The notes under the pieces were generated by a model that saw only the letters and a list, made by a program, of their open reading frames with translations, was not told the DNA's origin and did no database searches. The translations under genes were made by a program, and so were the position numbers. Below, in pieces: positions 63,481 to 64,000 of a stretch of DNA of 64,000 nt. The DNA is taken from positions 682,001 through 746,000 of the forward strand of contig OZ234500.1 in the NCBI GenBank assembly GCA_965153455.1. The letters are read 5' to 3'. How positions within the stretch are numbered: position 1 is the stretch's first letter; the number at the start of each line of letters is the position of its first letter. Origin of the DNA: Sphagnum compactum (taxonomy: Eukaryota; Bryophyta; Sphagnopsida; Sphagnales).

Positions 63481-64000
63481 TAACATAGCTTACCTAGCTT
63501 AACTCACCTAGTTTAGCCTACCTTGCCTAAGATATATGCATCATTGGGTTGATTTTGACATAACAATTAAATTAATGTGGGTGAAAGCATAGTAAAATAT
63601 ACACAAAAAGTAGTTCAGGTAGCATAATATGGGGTCTTGGAATAAAAGGAACATGTAAATGATTTTGTTGAGATAACACAATTTTTTTTGGGTACATTCT
63701 TTTTTAACTATTGTTAACATTGATTTCCAAAGCTAAATTAATACAATTATGTTTTTAGAAAGTAAGTGTGAATACTTGAATTGGACCTTTGCAATTGTGA
63801 CAATTTGAAAAGTAGATTTCAAGGTACTTGAAAATACTTGAAATTATTTTGCAACTTTTTTTTCAAGCACTTCGATATTGATGTGGCGAACATTCTAATA
63901 CAATTTTTTTTGTCAATGGAGTTTGGTTTCATAGCTAAAATCATCCCCAACCCTTTGAAAATGACATAATTTTGGGGATATTTTTGGCGTATTTTTTCAA
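63481..64000. other. AT-rich end of the window, no gene seen
   Basis: AT-rich with short T runs; no feature recognised. Confidence 0.35.

Overview
The window reads as nuclear DNA of a land plant. It has long AT-rich intergenic stretches, decayed DNA transposons of plant type, plant-type telomere heptamers, and three multi-exon genes with clean GT-AG introns that belong to plant families: a receptor-like kinase, a MYC_N-domain protein and an F-box/LRR protein. A fourth gene encodes a fungal-type FTR1 iron permease, which flowering plants generally lack. That points to a seed-free plant (bryophyte, lycophyte or fern), but the species cannot be fixed from the sequence alone.

Layout. 0-2.5 kb: repeats and the upstream region of the kinase gene. 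2.5-6.8 kb: seven-exon gene joining an eight-cysteine lipid-transfer-protein (LTP) domain, one membrane segment and an RD-type protein kinase; its introns hold three copies of a small inverted-repeat element. 7-15 kb: mostly AT-rich DNA with a GC-richer GGAGTC-studded patch at 10 kb that may be a solo LTR. 15.0-16.6 kb: GC-rich leader and the intronless FTR1 gene. 17-32 kb: transposon graveyard (PIF/Harbinger and hAT relics, telomere-like repeats, minisatellites). 32.55-35.0 kb: a GC-rich hAT transposon with terminal repeats and target-site duplication, whose transposase frame is interrupted only by five TAG codons. 35-47 kb: repeats, a fold-back element, three 5S rRNA-like units with an 89-bp period, and a GC-rich patch of unknown origin at 44 kb. 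47.3-50.6 kb: seven-exon gene for a MYC_N-domain protein without a bHLH. 50.6-57 kb: degenerate tandem repeats. 59.0-60.8 kb: four-exon F-box/LRR gene with a long, CT-rich upstream region. 61-64 kb: no gene seen; a CCTA-type simple array near 63 kb.

The genes show no sign of acting in one pathway. The kinase is a candidate surface receptor, FTR1 an iron-uptake permease, the MYC_N protein a presumed regulator, and the F-box protein a presumed SCF substrate adaptor. At least six copies of one ~310-350 bp repeat family are scattered over the window. All exon models come from reading splice sites and family patterns by eye; none was checked against transcripts or a database.
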